Counted from the stretch's first letter, positions 25,220 through 34,695 are shown. The stretch: DNA of 64,000 bases from Shewanella sp. SG41-4 (GCF_014164505.1 NZ_JACJFI010000001.1:1-64000); one strand, 5' to 3'. Program-made: numbers and translations. The notes: generated by a model not told the origin, from the letters alone.

Positions 25220-27475
25220 ATGATAATGGCCTTAATCTTCATTCATTCATCCTTGGTGGAATTTGCAAAACGACTTGCCAAGTTCACGCTATCTTTACGC
25301 CATTTATACCGTGGCATAAGCCGAACGGCAGCCATACTTCTTTTATGCAGCGGCCCTTTAATCACGCATGCAGCAGATGACACATCGCCAACAGTAAGCA
25401 AAACAGCATTAGAAGATAAATTTTACCGCCAAGCGTTGTACTTTTATTTTGAAGGTGATTATGGCGCGGCATTAAGACAAATTAGCCTCAACCGCCAACG
25501 TAAAGGTATATATTCTGATCGCAGCAAATTGTTCGAAGCCGGACTACAAGTGTCGATAGGTTTACATGATCAAGCAACTCGAACCTTGGCACAATTTGAA
25601 CAACAGCAAGCGAATACTGCTGACAACACAGCAACAAAAAAGTCGACCAATACAAGCAGCAGCGAGGCGAAATCAACCACATCGCCAACCGAATTATTAT
25701 TGATTGCTTTGCTGCAGCTCAGTGAACAGCAAATTGAACAAGGCGACATTGACACAGCCAAGCTCACTCTAGGCAAAATAACCACATTGCTACCTGATTA
25801 TGTCGAGCAATATCATGTATTAAATCAATTAGCTTATTGGCCAGATACGCCACCGTTAACGGCGCAGGTGCAACAGCATGCAACATCTGAAGAAGACCAA
25901 ACACCCTCGAGTTCATCTGCAGCTTATATTGCTTTGAACCAGGCGTTGTTGCATATGGGGCAACAACAATATACTGCGGCACAACCTATATTGATCGAGC
26001 TTAAAAGCCAACAATGGCAGCCACCCAAGGTTAATTTTTGGCAGCGACTGTTTAACCCTTTTGCTGAGCCCGATATTTTTGACGAAAACGATGAGCTATT
26101 ACCGGAAGTCAAAGACGCTTTGCTGCAACAGCAAGCCGTTAATGATTATGCAAAGTTATTGTTAGCTCAGTTGTATGTCGCCAATAAACAATACGATTTA
26201 GCCTATAACGAACTATTGGACTTCCCAGAACAGAGTTCTTATGCCGAATCCGCTTTGTTTTTATTTGCCTACTCAGCCCAGCAACAACAGCAATATGACA
26301 TGTCATTTAAGTTGCTAACGCTATTGCAGCAACAATATCCCTATTCAAATTTAGCTTGGCAAGCAGCGTTATTAAGCGCGAAACAAGTTAGCGAACAACA
26401 ATCTTTAGCCCAAGGATTAACCTTATATCAGCAAGCTGAGCAGCTGTATTTACAGAAAATTGCCGAGATTAAAGGGTTTGCCGAAGCATTTAGTACCGTT
26501 AACGATGTAACCGATTTTGCCAGTAAGACGCTTGATCAACAAACCCCATCATTAGCACCTAAATCTGACGTGTTAGCACTTATTCTTACTGAACGTTTTA
26601 ACACTGATTCGCCTTGGTTAAAAAAAGCCTTAAATGACCCGCAATTAGCGGCTGATTATCAGACCTTATTAAGCCTTGATTTACTTCGCGACAATGTGCA
26701 AAAACAACAGATCAATAGTGAATGGTTAAAAGACACCTTAGCCCTCAACACCCAACGCCAAGCCAACGTCATTGAACAGCAAAAAAAACTCGCGTATGCA
26801 GAGATGATTAATTCGTTAACCGAGCAACAACAGCGTATTGAAAAAATTATTAACCAAGCTGAAACTGAACAAAATCCACAAGTTTTTGCCGACCAGAGCC
26901 AGCAGCAATGGTTAAATCGCATTGATGCCAGCCAAGCTACATTAACTAAATTGGCAACTCAACGTAATATCGACGATGCACAACAAAGACTTGATAGGGT
27001 TAAAAGGGTATTACAGTGGCAGTTGCAGCAAACATTGCCCCAACGACTTTGGCAGCACAAACAAAGCCTTAAAGAATTAACCAAGCAACTTGACCAGCTT
27101 AAACTACAAGCGAGTCGATTTAGTGCATTGTCGAGTAACACACGCTTGCTGTCTGACTTTGAATTACGTCAACAACAAACACAAACCGACATTGATAGCA
27201 TGAACCTTAATATTACCGGACTGCGTGATAAAACCGGTCGAGATATTCGCGGCAAAATCAGCATTTTTACCCAGCAACAGCAATATACTTTACAGCAACT
27301 GTTGCTCACTACTCGCCACCAAATGGCCGATGTATTAGAGAAAATGTCACAAACTGTCACTGCGCCAATCAGTCCCTTCTCAGTAAATGAATCGGCTGCT
27401 AGCGAATCGGCGGTAAACAAATCGACTGAAAGTGATTCCGCTGCAGATGAGTCGACTGCACAAGGAGCGCGCTAA
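25220..27475 (+). CDS. Large TPR/coiled-coil periplasmic protein
   Basis: A 751-residue, very Gln-rich protein. An N-terminal hydrophobic segment (about residues 36-50) acts as signal or anchor. Helical TPR-like repeats occupy the first half (FYRQALYFYFEGDYGAALRQI; ALFLFAYSAQQQQQYDMSFKLL). Long coiled coils fill about 480-690 (QQQRIEKIINQAETEQ, LKELTKQLDQLKLQA). The C-terminus is a Ser/Glu/Ala low-complexity tail with repeated 'ES' steps. It resembles periplasmic scaffold proteins. It overlaps the next gene by one base (TAATG). The upstream ribosome site is weak, suggesting coupling to the preceding stop. Confidence 0.65.
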   Translation: MIMALIFIHSSLVEFAKRLAKFTLSLRHLYRGISRTAAILLLCSGPLITHAADDTSPTVSKTALEDKFYRQALYFYFEGDYGAALRQISLNRQRKGIYSDRSKLFEAGLQVSIGLHDQATRTLAQFEQQQANTADNTATKKSTNTSSSEAKSTTSPTELLLIALLQLSEQQIEQGDIDTAKLTLGKITTLLPDYVEQYHVLNQLAYWPDTPPLTAQVQQHATSEEDQTPSSSSAAYIALNQALLHMGQQQYTAAQPILIELKSQQWQPPKVNFWQRLFNPFAEPDIFDENDELLPEVKDALLQQQAVNDYAKLLLAQLYVANKQYDLAYNELLDFPEQSSYAESALFLFAYSAQQQQQYDMSFKLLTLLQQQYPYSNLAWQAALLSAKQVSEQQSLAQGLTLYQQAEQLYLQKIAEIKGFAEAFSTVNDVTDFASKTLDQQTPSLAPKSDVLALILTERFNTDSPWLKKALNDPQLAADYQTLLSLDLLRDNVQKQQINSEWLKDTLALNTQRQANVIEQQKKLAYAEMINSLTEQQQRIEKIINQAETEQNPQVFADQSQQQWLNRIDASQATLTKLATQRNIDDAQQRLDRVKRVLQWQLQQTLPQRLWQHKQSLKELTKQLDQLKLQASRFSALSSNTRLLSDFELRQQQTQTDIDSMNLNITGLRDKTGRDIRGKISIFTQQQQYTLQQLLLTTRHQMADVLEKMSQTVTAPISPFSVNESAASESAVNKSTESDSAADESTAQGAR

Positions 27476-30400
27476 TGTCAGCATCGGCTTATTTATCACC
27501 CGGATTAATCCTAATCAGTGGTATTGCCTTATCAGGTTGTTTTAGCAGCGGTCAGGCTGATTACACTCAACAAGCCAAACGCACTAGCCTAGGCGACTTG
27601 GCCAACAAACGCAGCAACGAAACCGTTGCCAGCGTTGAAATGACCCAAACACAACGCAGTGCCAAGTTGGCTAATATTTATCAGCAACTGCTGACTCTTG
27701 AGCCCGATCCTGAAATCCGGACGCACGTTGAATATCGTTTAGTGCAAATTAATACCGAGTCATTTGAAGCCCAGTCTTATGCTGACCTAGATGACGAGTC
27801 GCAATCTGACAGCCTAGTGTTAGCTCAGTTGACTCAAAACGATGCTGGACTGCAAAAACTAGTCAACGAATATCAGCAGTTATTGCAGCGTTATCCGCAG
27901 CGTCCTGAAAATGAGCACATACAATATCAATTAGCTAAAGCGCTCGATTTACAGGGTAAGTTAGATGCGAGTTTGGCTGAGGTAGAATCATTACTTCGGC
28001 ACTATCCGCAAACAGGTTATCTTGCAGAACTTAATTTTAGGCGTGGTGAGATCTATTACAATTTACAGAATTACCCTGCAGCCATTTCAGCATATCAGCA
28101 AGTATTAACCGCTAATGATAATCAAAAATATCAACTGAACAGTCTGTATATGCTCGGTTGGTCTGAGTTTAAACTCAATCGACTCGCCAATGCTGACAAA
28201 GCATTCTTGCAAGTGTTTGAAGCCTTAGTGGCCAGCCAGCAAAGTAATAGTGATGTTGCAAATTTAACTTCCGACAACTTTGCTTTTGAAAAGCTCGGCA
28301 GCCGCGCGCAAAATTTGGCTATTGATACCCAAAGAGTATTGAGTATTTCATTAAGCCAGCAGCTTCAATCTCAATCGTTAGTCTCCTTGGTCAACGCCAA
28401 TCAATCATTGCCGTATATCAACTTATACCAGCATGTATTGTTTGCCAATTTGGCCCAATTTTTACTCGATAAAAAACTCGACCATGATGCAGAGCTAACT
28501 TATCAGGCATATATAGATTTAGCCCCAGACAATATTTGGGCTGCCCGCTACTCACTAGGCTTACTCGACCTTTATCAACGTCAGGGCAAGTTTGCAGCAA
28601 TGCATAAGCTCAAAAATGACTATGTTAATCAATATGGTCTTAGCAGCACTTTTTGGTTAAATGCCAGCACAGCGCAGCAAGCCGAATTATTGCCACAACT
28701 GCTTAGCTTTAGTGACGAGCATAGCCGCCGTTTGTATGCCGATGCGCAAACTCAGCAAGGTGCACAACGAATTAGCGCTTTCGCACAGGCTGCCAGCGCA
28801 TTAAACACCTATTTACAATTGGCCAAATTGCCTCAAGCCAGCAAGTTACTCACTAAAGATATTCTTAATGACGAGTACTTGTTTGCCGACGCCAATTTTG
28901 AAGCAAAACAATATCAGCAAGCGCTTGCCAGTTATTACGCCATTGCCTATGACACCACATCAACGTCGGCAGCCTTGAGCAAGATACAACAGCAATCGGC
29001 TTACGCAACAACCGTCACCATACGGGAAATCATTTCGCAACATGATCAAAGCCAACAAGGTCACAACCAACAAAAACAAAGTGGTCAAAGTGGTCAAAGT
29101 GGTCAAAGTAATACTGATGATTACAATAAATTCATTTCACAACGTAATCAGCTAGATAAAGACTTTATCAATCAGTATCCATCTGACGAGCGTGCCTTAC
29201 AGCTCGCCAGTAACGCCGCCCAATATTCGTTTGATGCTAAAAACTACACTGACCTTAAAGACTTTACTGATTTTGTATTACAAGCCCACGGCATTCACAC
29301 GATCAATAATGCGGCAAGCTCAGTGCAAACCGTTACGCCGTTGTCAGACTCTGCCCGTAAGCAAGTGCAGTTTGTCAGCCAGCTTTATGCCAATAGCTTG
29401 TATCAGCAAGAGCAATACGCACAGGCTGAAGAGGGTTACATTTTAGCGCTGCAATATACAGACAAGAGCACAGACTCATGGTCTGAAATGCGTAATCTGT
29501 TAGCTTCTAGCATTTACTTCCAGGCCCAAGCGGTTAAACAAACACAACCAGAATTAGCCGTAAGCCAGTTATTACGCGTAGCTCAAGCAGTGCCTGAATC
29601 AAAATACGCGGTTAATGCCGAACTCGACGCTGCAAACCTGTTGCTTGAACAACAACGCTGGCAAGAAGCGGTTGACGTACTAAAGCCGTTTCAACAACGT
29701 AATCCCGACCATCAGTTTAGTGCGGCTATTCCGGCAAAATTAGCTCAATCCTATGAAGCACTTGCCCAGTGGGATTTAGCCGCAGAGCAGTTATTGATTA
29801 TCGTAGCCAAAGAAGATTCTGGTGCGCTGAAGCGTGAGGCCTTGTACACGGCAGCAGAGTATTATTTAAAAGCAGACGATAACAGTAACGCACTCAGCAC
29901 CTTTAGAACTTATGCTAAAACCTATCCACAACCGTTTGATGTGGCACAAGAGGTTCGCTTTAAAATGAGTGAGTTTTATCGCCAAAACGGTGAAGCCAAT
30001 AAGCAATATTACTGGTTTAAGCAAATACTTAGCTTCGATCGCAAACAATTACAGCAAGATGCAAATGCTATTCAGGCTCGCCAAATTGAACTCGCCTCTA
30101 TCGCAGCATTTTCCTTGGGTGAAGCTGAACAACGCAGTTTTGCGGCAATTAAACTCAACGCACCTTTGCAAAAAAGCTTAAAGCGCAAACAAGAGGCGAT
30201 GAAAAAAGCCATTGGTTATTATCAACAAGTGCTCGACTTTCAGTTGGCTAAATTCGTTCCCCATGCGACATACAACCTCGCTGAAATGTATCGCCAACTT
30301 GCAGCCGACATGATGAGTTCACAACGTCCAGGCGACTTAGATGAACTGGCTTTAGAAGAGTACGAGATTTTATTAGAAGAACTGGCTTATCCATTTGAAG

Positions 30401-30558
30401 AGAAAGCCATCGAAATCCACATCAGCAATACCCAAAGAGCATGGGATGATATATACGATCAATGGATAGAAAAAAGCTTTAAGCGCTTGGCACAAATGTC
30501 CCCTGCCCTTTATCAAAAACAAGAGTTAACTCATGAGGTCATCGATGCTATCCATTAA
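27475..30558 (+). CDS. TPR-repeat lipoprotein, 1027 residues
   Basis: A lipoprotein (lipobox LSGC, Cys22) built almost wholly of TPR-like helical hairpins. Typical examples are FRRGEIYYNLQNYPAAISAY, YALGLLD-type repeats, LYANSLYQQEQYAQAEEGYI and EALYTAAEYYLKADDNSNAL. It contains a SGQ linker encoded by a 9-bp tandem repeat (29083-29109). Large TPR lipoproteins of this kind form periplasmic or outer-membrane scaffolds, as in gliding and secretion machines with TolQR-type motors. It starts at TAATG with AAGGAG upstream and overlaps the following gene by 26 bases. Confidence 0.75.
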   Translation: MSASAYLSPGLILISGIALSGCFSSGQADYTQQAKRTSLGDLANKRSNETVASVEMTQTQRSAKLANIYQQLLTLEPDPEIRTHVEYRLVQINTESFEAQSYADLDDESQSDSLVLAQLTQNDAGLQKLVNEYQQLLQRYPQRPENEHIQYQLAKALDLQGKLDASLAEVESLLRHYPQTGYLAELNFRRGEIYYNLQNYPAAISAYQQVLTANDNQKYQLNSLYMLGWSEFKLNRLANADKAFLQVFEALVASQQSNSDVANLTSDNFAFEKLGSRAQNLAIDTQRVLSISLSQQLQSQSLVSLVNANQSLPYINLYQHVLFANLAQFLLDKKLDHDAELTYQAYIDLAPDNIWAARYSLGLLDLYQRQGKFAAMHKLKNDYVNQYGLSSTFWLNASTAQQAELLPQLLSFSDEHSRRLYADAQTQQGAQRISAFAQAASALNTYLQLAKLPQASKLLTKDILNDEYLFADANFEAKQYQQALASYYAIAYDTTSTSAALSKIQQQSAYATTVTIREIISQHDQSQQGHNQQKQSGQSGQSGQSNTDDYNKFISQRNQLDKDFINQYPSDERALQLASNAAQYSFDAKNYTDLKDFTDFVLQAHGIHTINNAASSVQTVTPLSDSARKQVQFVSQLYANSLYQQEQYAQAEEGYILALQYTDKSTDSWSEMRNLLASSIYFQAQAVKQTQPELAVSQLLRVAQAVPESKYAVNAELDAANLLLEQQRWQEAVDVLKPFQQRNPDHQFSAAIPAKLAQSYEALAQWDLAAEQLLIIVAKEDSGALKREALYTAAEYYLKADDNSNALSTFRTYAKTYPQPFDVAQEVRFKMSEFYRQNGEANKQYYWFKQILSFDRKQLQQDANAIQARQIELASIAAFSLGEAEQRSFAAIKLNAPLQKSLKRKQEAMKKAIGYYQQVLDFQLAKFVPHATYNLAEMYRQLAADMMSSQRPGDLDELALEEYEILLEELAYPFEEKAIEIHISNTQRAWDDIYDQWIEKSFKRLAQMSPALYQKQELTHEVIDAIH
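29077..29109 (+). repeat. 9-bp in-frame tandem repeat
   Basis: GGTCAAAGT occurs three times in a row (29083-29109) after a partial copy, encoding SGQ repeats in a flexible linker of the large TPR lipoprotein. It is a likely slippage site whose copy number may vary between strains without shifting the frame. Confidence 0.8.
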
Positions 30559-31336
30559 ATCATTATTTACCTCATCGACACCGAAACTGGCACTATTCGC
30601 GCTAGTAAGCCTTATGCTGTTACCCGGTTGTAGTACGTCACCTAGCGGCACTAACGCCAACAAGCAAACCACTACGGACCCAAGCCTAAAGGGCATGGAC
30701 AAAGACATTGTCGACTTAGTTAGCCTCAATACAAAAAGTGTCAATAACAGCACCAGTATCAGTGCAGGCTCAACAGATAACCGTAATGTGTATCTTGAAC
30801 AAGCCTCACAGCGGTTAGCCGATGTGCCCACATCGGTATTAAATCAATATCAGCAAGCCATTAGCCAAATGAAAAACCAGCAATGGCAAGCGGCGAATAG
30901 TTTGTTTGATAAAGTGATTGTTGCAGAGCCTCAATTGTCGGGCGCCTATGTCAATAAAGCCATCATAGCGATAAATCAGCAGCAATTAGATCAAGCCGAT
31001 GCACTGCTCGCAAAAGCGATTGCGGTTAATAACAGCAATCCTTATGCCCACCAAATTAAAGCGAATATAGCAAGGGTACAAGGCCAGTATGCTCAGGCTG
31101 AGCAAGGTTATTTAACGGCGCTAACTCTGTGGCCTCAATACCCACAAGCACAATTAAATTTGGCGATCTTATTAGAGTTATATCGAGGTAAGTTGTTGCA
31201 AGCCCGCCAATACTACCTGGCGTATTTGGCTAACCAGCCAAATGATGAACAAGCCAAACGTTGGCTCGCTGGCGTAGAAATAAAAATTCAACGCGCAGGA
31301 TTAACATTACCCGACAATGCTAATGGAGCAGGCTAA
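30533..31336 (+). CDS. TPR lipoprotein
   Basis: A 267-residue lipoprotein (lipobox LLPGC, Cys33). A low-complexity Ser/Thr/Asn linker follows the anchor. Three or four TPR units occupy about residues 100-250 (AYVNKAIIAINQQQLDQADALL, PYAHQIKANIARVQGQYAQAEQGY, AQLNLAILLELYRGKLLQARQYY). It starts inside the end of the 1027-residue gene and stops one base before the next start. Its arrangement resembles small TPR outer-membrane lipoproteins that cap multiprotein envelope machines. Confidence 0.75.
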   Translation: MRSSMLSIKSLFTSSTPKLALFALVSLMLLPGCSTSPSGTNANKQTTTDPSLKGMDKDIVDLVSLNTKSVNNSTSISAGSTDNRNVYLEQASQRLADVPTSVLNQYQQAISQMKNQQWQAANSLFDKVIVAEPQLSGAYVNKAIIAINQQQLDQADALLAKAIAVNNSNPYAHQIKANIARVQGQYAQAEQGYLTALTLWPQYPQAQLNLAILLELYRGKLLQARQYYLAYLANQPNDEQAKRWLAGVEIKIQRAGLTLPDNANGAG

Positions 31337-31337
31337 G

Positions 31338-31691
31338 ATGACCATGCAAAAAATATTTCAGGCAACGTGTCGTCTTGGTGCATTGCCGTTGTTTTTAGCC
31401 ACTTGTTTACTGAGTGTCTCAGCTCAGGCTACTGCCAATGATGACACTGAAAAGCAACAAGCGGTGAAACCCACAAGCAACAAACCTGTGGTGATCCAAA
31501 GCCAAGTGACAGGCTCACAAGAGCAACCCAAAGTGCTTTATATTATGCCGTGGCAAGGGATCAATAATCCGATAGACATTAACAACGAAGGCATGCGACT
31601 GACGCTGCCTGAGTTTAGGCCTATCAATCCAAAAGTATTTCGACAACAAGTCAGGGATTTTGCTAGTAGCGCACAAGAAAAAGCTCAATAA
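31338..31691 (+). CDS. Small exported protein, unknown
   Basis: A 117-residue protein from the ATG at 31338, which follows GGAGCAGGCTAAG; an earlier in-frame ATG lies inside the previous gene. A signal peptide ends near SAQATA. The mature part is short and mostly polar, with the distinctive VLYIMPWQGINNP and LTLPEFRPINPKVFRQQV segments. I do not recognise a family. It sits between the TPR lipoproteins and the motor genes and is probably a linker subunit of the same complex. Confidence 0.6.
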   Translation: MTMQKIFQATCRLGALPLFLATCLLSVSAQATANDDTEKQQAVKPTSNKPVVIQSQVTGSQEQPKVLYIMPWQGINNPIDINNEGMRLTLPEFRPINPKVFRQQVRDFASSAQEKAQ

Positions 31692-31832
31692 ACACCCTGT
31701 AACAAGCTTTTAAATAAGCCATTAAATAAACAACATGCTAGCCAAAAACTGAGTAATACCTAACAAAAACAATTGAACACCTGTAGCCATTAACGCCAGT
31801 GTTCAATACGACAATAAGAGAAGGAACATCAC

Positions 31833-32486
31833 ATGAGTTTTACCGACCATATCATTGCGTTTTTACAAAATGGCGGCCCATTTATCTACCCTATCGCCTT
31901 AGTGTTAGTGGTCGGTTTGGCCATTACCATTGAGCGCTGGTTATATTTAAGCTCTGCACATCGTAGTAACCAGCACGCTTTTGCGCTGATTAAAAATGCC
32001 ATAAAAACAGGTGACATCAATACTATTAGTCAGCATGCACAAAACCATAAAGCGCCTGTGTTTGACGTGTTGCAGTCTGGTATTGCCCGTATATCAAGTG
32101 CAAGTCGCCGTGAAGACGTAGAATACGCCATGGAAGAAACCGTGATGGAATACATGTTACGCCTTGAAAAGCGTACGCCATTTATAGCAACGCTCGCTAA
32201 CATCGCCACCTTATTGGGTCTATTAGGTACCATTATGGGCTTAATCGCAGCATTCTCGGCAGTGGCTAGCGCCGATCCAGCTGAAAAAGCCAACTTATTG
32301 TCTTCTAGTATTTCGGTTGCGATGAACACCACCGCATTTGGTTTGATTACCGCCATTCCGCTGATTTTATTTCATTCAAGCCTACAAACTAAAACGGCAA
32401 CCATCGTTGACTCTATTGAAATGGCAGGCATTAAACTGCTCAATTCATTGTCATTTAACAAGCAAACGGATAACAACCGAGGCTAA
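31833..32486 (+). CDS. ExbB/TolQ/MotA-type proton-channel protein
   Basis: A 217-residue inner-membrane protein with three membrane segments: about residues 18-35 (YPIALVLVVGLAITIERW), 116-138 (ANIATLLGLLGTIMGLIAAF) and 155-175. The family signature LGLLGTIMGLIAAF and the later NTTAFGLITAIPL block, with its conserved Thr residues facing the proton path, are intact. It forms the pentameric stator with the ExbD proteins encoded next. A ribosome site, AGAAGGA, precedes the ATG. The 141-base gap upstream is the largest inside this plus-strand run, so an internal promoter is possible. Confidence 0.9.
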   Translation: MSFTDHIIAFLQNGGPFIYPIALVLVVGLAITIERWLYLSSAHRSNQHAFALIKNAIKTGDINTISQHAQNHKAPVFDVLQSGIARISSASRREDVEYAMEETVMEYMLRLEKRTPFIATLANIATLLGLLGTIMGLIAAFSAVASADPAEKANLLSSSISVAMNTTAFGLITAIPLILFHSSLQTKTATIVDSIEMAGIKLLNSLSFNKQTDNNRG

Positions 32487-33058
32487 TGAGTATGAGACGC
32501 CGTCGTCGCCCCAATACCCAAGACGCAGAACTGGATATCACCTCATTCATGAATTTGATGATCGTGTTAGTGCCAGTACTTCTGCTGAGTTTGGTGTTCT
32601 CACAAGTGCGTATTTTGAATCTGCAATTACCGGTATTGTCAGAAGCTGAACAAGCACAAGATGATCAAGAGCCCAAAATACTCGAACTAGTGATAACCCC
32701 CGCTCGCTTAGCATTAAACTACCCAGCCGGTATGTCACTTAAACAGTTTGAACTGACTGATAAAGGTTATGATTTCGCCGCGTTGTCTGTGTATCTACAA
32801 GACTTGAAGCTGACGTTCCAGCAACAGGGTATAGAAAAGAATGACATCGTATTATTACTCGACCCTGCGGTTGACTATCAAACCATCGTGTCTGCTATGG
32901 ACACTGTGCGATCATTTAAAGCCGTAGTCGCAGCCAATTTGGTTGATGCCGAACTGTTTCCGATGATCTCATTAGGTGATGCTCCGGCCGCTAATGATGC
33001 CGATGCTGCTCAGCCGATACAAGCCACTATTGGAAAACCAGTAGGAGCTAAGCCATGA
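32486..33058 (+). CDS. ExbD/TolR-type protein lacking the membrane aspartate
   Basis: A 190-residue protein with a basic N-terminus (MRRRRRP), one membrane segment (about residues 18-38) and a periplasmic domain. At the place where ExbD/TolR proteins carry the proton-binding Asp (TPFxD pattern), it has Asn23 in TSFMNLMIVLVPVLLL. It may therefore serve a structural role beside the second ExbD. It overlaps exbB by one base and the next gene by four (ATGATG/TGA), so the three subunits are made together. Confidence 0.85.
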   Translation: MSMRRRRRPNTQDAELDITSFMNLMIVLVPVLLLSLVFSQVRILNLQLPVLSEAEQAQDDQEPKILELVITPARLALNYPAGMSLKQFELTDKGYDFAALSVYLQDLKLTFQQQGIEKNDIVLLLDPAVDYQTIVSAMDTVRSFKAVVAANLVDAELFPMISLGDAPAANDADAAQPIQATIGKPVGAKP

Positions 33059-33588
33059 TGAAGCAATCGGCAAGAAGCCGCAGATTAGCTAAACACCACA
33101 AACGCTTAAAAGCCGGTAGCAAACTCAACTTAGTGGCGTTAATGGATATTTTTACCATTTTGGTGTTTTTCTTAATTGTGAATCAATCTGAAGTGCGCAT
33201 ATTGCAAAATATCGAAAAAATCAGTTTGCCCGTGTCTGTTGCAGATGTGCTCCCAGTTGAAAACCTGGTGATTACTGTGTTTACCGACACGGTATTAGTG
33301 CAAGAGCGCCCTATTTGGCAAAAAAGTGCTGATGGTATTGACTTAACTGAACAACAAAATCCAGAGTTTATTAGCACGTTAACAACAGAGTTGACCTATC
33401 AAGCCAGTAAACGCACCGAGCTTAGCGAAACCGAGCAACAAAATGGCCGTGCAGTAACCATTATTGGCGATGCATCAACACCTTATGTGGTGCTTAAGCA
33501 AATTATGACTGCTTGCGCGGCAACCGGTTACCGGGATATTTCGTTAGCGGTTGAACAACAAGCAAAGCAAACTAATGGTGAGGGCTAA
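33055..33588 (+). CDS. ExbD/TolR-type protein with intact membrane aspartate
   Basis: A 177-residue protein with a basic cytoplasmic start and one membrane segment. It carries Asp31 in NLVALMDIFTILVFFLIV, the expected proton-carrying residue. The periplasmic domain ends with the usual ExbD pattern (VTIIGDASTPYVVLKQIMTACAATGYRDISLAVE). Two unequal ExbD/TolR genes after one ExbB/TolQ gene is also the layout of the AglR-AglQ-AglS gliding motor of Myxococcus. Confidence 0.85.
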   Translation: MMKQSARSRRLAKHHKRLKAGSKLNLVALMDIFTILVFFLIVNQSEVRILQNIEKISLPVSVADVLPVENLVITVFTDTVLVQERPIWQKSADGIDLTEQQNPEFISTLTTELTYQASKRTELSETEQQNGRAVTIIGDASTPYVVLKQIMTACAATGYRDISLAVEQQAKQTNGEG

Positions 33589-33589
33589 T

Positions 33590-34594
33590 ATGACAACAGC
33601 AACCTTACACCATCATGAAACCAATCAGAGTTTTAATGATTTAGGCGACTTATTTAAACCCAGTAAACAAGATAAACTGTTTAAACAGATTTTGTGGTTG
33701 TTGCTGTTAGTTTATCTCGTGTTTGCGGTCGTAGTGCCCATGCTTGAACAAGTTGAACTTCCGCGTGAAGTGAAAGAGCAAGTACCACCGCAATTAGCCA
33801 AAATCATCTTGCAAGAAAAGCAATTACCGCCACCGGCCAAAGCAGAAGAGAGGCCAGAGGTGAAACCGCCTGAGCCAGAACCGCTGCCAAAGCCTGAGCC
33901 TGTACCACCAGAAGAAAAGGCTCCAGAAAAGCCCGTTGAACAAGCTGTAAAACCCAAAGTTGTTCAGCCGATAACACGTGACTCAGCAAAAGAGAAAGCC
34001 AGCACATCAGGCTTAGCCGCCATGAAAGATGAGCTTTTTTCGATGCGTGAAGCATTTGATGTTAAACCTGCCGCACAACGAAAACTTGACCAAACGACTG
34101 CACAAGAAGTCAAAGTTAAACGCGACTTGTTGGCTGGCGCCGCGAATAAGCAAACCGACAGTTTGGCCAAATCGACCATAAGCCAAACCGTTGCAGCAGA
34201 ATCGTTAAGTGGCAACCAAACTCAACAAATACGTTTAGCAAAAGAAGAAGTGTTAGCCAGCCAGGGCGCCTCTGCAGAAAAAGCCAGTCAAGCGAGTAAA
34301 GGTGGACAGCGTTCTGAAGCGGCACTTAGGCGCACATTGGAGGCCAATAAGTCTCGGCTTTATTCGTTGTACAATCGTGCACTTCGAAAAGATCCGTTTT
34401 TAAAAGGCAAAGTGATGTTTGAAATTGTCATTCAACCCAATGGCAATATCAGCAAAGTAACGATTAAATCAAGCGAGCTAAATAACGCCAAGTTAGAGCG
34501 TCAATTAACCTTGGTATTACGCTCTATCAACTTCCCAGCAGAGAAAGTCGCGGTAATGACCACTATCTGGGCTATCGACTTCTTCCCGAGTTGA
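33590..34594 (+). CDS. TonB-like energy transducer, AgmX/PglI C-terminal type
   Basis: A 334-residue protein from the ATG at 33590 (GGTGAGGG upstream); the frame is open earlier inside the previous gene. One membrane segment lies at about residues 33-50 (ILWLLLLVYLVFAVVVPM). A Pro/Glu/Lys-rich stalk follows (about 75-120), then an Ala/Gln/Ser-rich helical part, and a C-terminal domain (about 245-334) with ALRRTLEANKSRLYSLYNRAL and GKVMFEIVIQPNGNISKVTI, the AgmX/PglI-type TonB fold. It would pass the motion of the ExbB/ExbD motor to the TPR and outer-membrane parts. It is the last gene of the run. Confidence 0.85.
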   Translation: MTTATLHHHETNQSFNDLGDLFKPSKQDKLFKQILWLLLLVYLVFAVVVPMLEQVELPREVKEQVPPQLAKIILQEKQLPPPAKAEERPEVKPPEPEPLPKPEPVPPEEKAPEKPVEQAVKPKVVQPITRDSAKEKASTSGLAAMKDELFSMREAFDVKPAAQRKLDQTTAQEVKVKRDLLAGAANKQTDSLAKSTISQTVAAESLSGNQTQQIRLAKEEVLASQGASAEKASQASKGGQRSEAALRRTLEANKSRLYSLYNRALRKDPFLKGKVMFEIVIQPNGNISKVTIKSSELNNAKLERQLTLVLRSINFPAEKVAVMTTIWAIDFFPS

Positions 34595-34624
34595 TTTACT
34601 TTGCAAGTTAAATGAAGAAAGATC

Positions 34625-34663
34625 AAAAAAGCAGGTAATGAGAAAACTCATTACCTGCTTTTT
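34625..34663. terminator. Terminator of the envelope-machine operon
   Basis: A perfect 12-bp stem (34631-34642 with 34647-34658), an AAAA loop, then TTTTT; A's on the left side allow two-way action with the convergent YHYH/small-protein genes. Confidence 0.85.
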
Positions 34664-34695
34664 ATCTATTCTGCGGACATAAGTGTATAAACTGA

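Noticed and set aside
29077-29109. CRISPR-like repeat
   Set aside because: The units are 9 bp, directly adjacent with no spacers, and in frame within a coding region.
31833-34594. Ordinary TonB siderophore-uptake system
   Set aside because: There is no TonB-dependent receptor gene nearby, there are two ExbD genes, and the transducer is of the AgmX type next to large TPR proteins.
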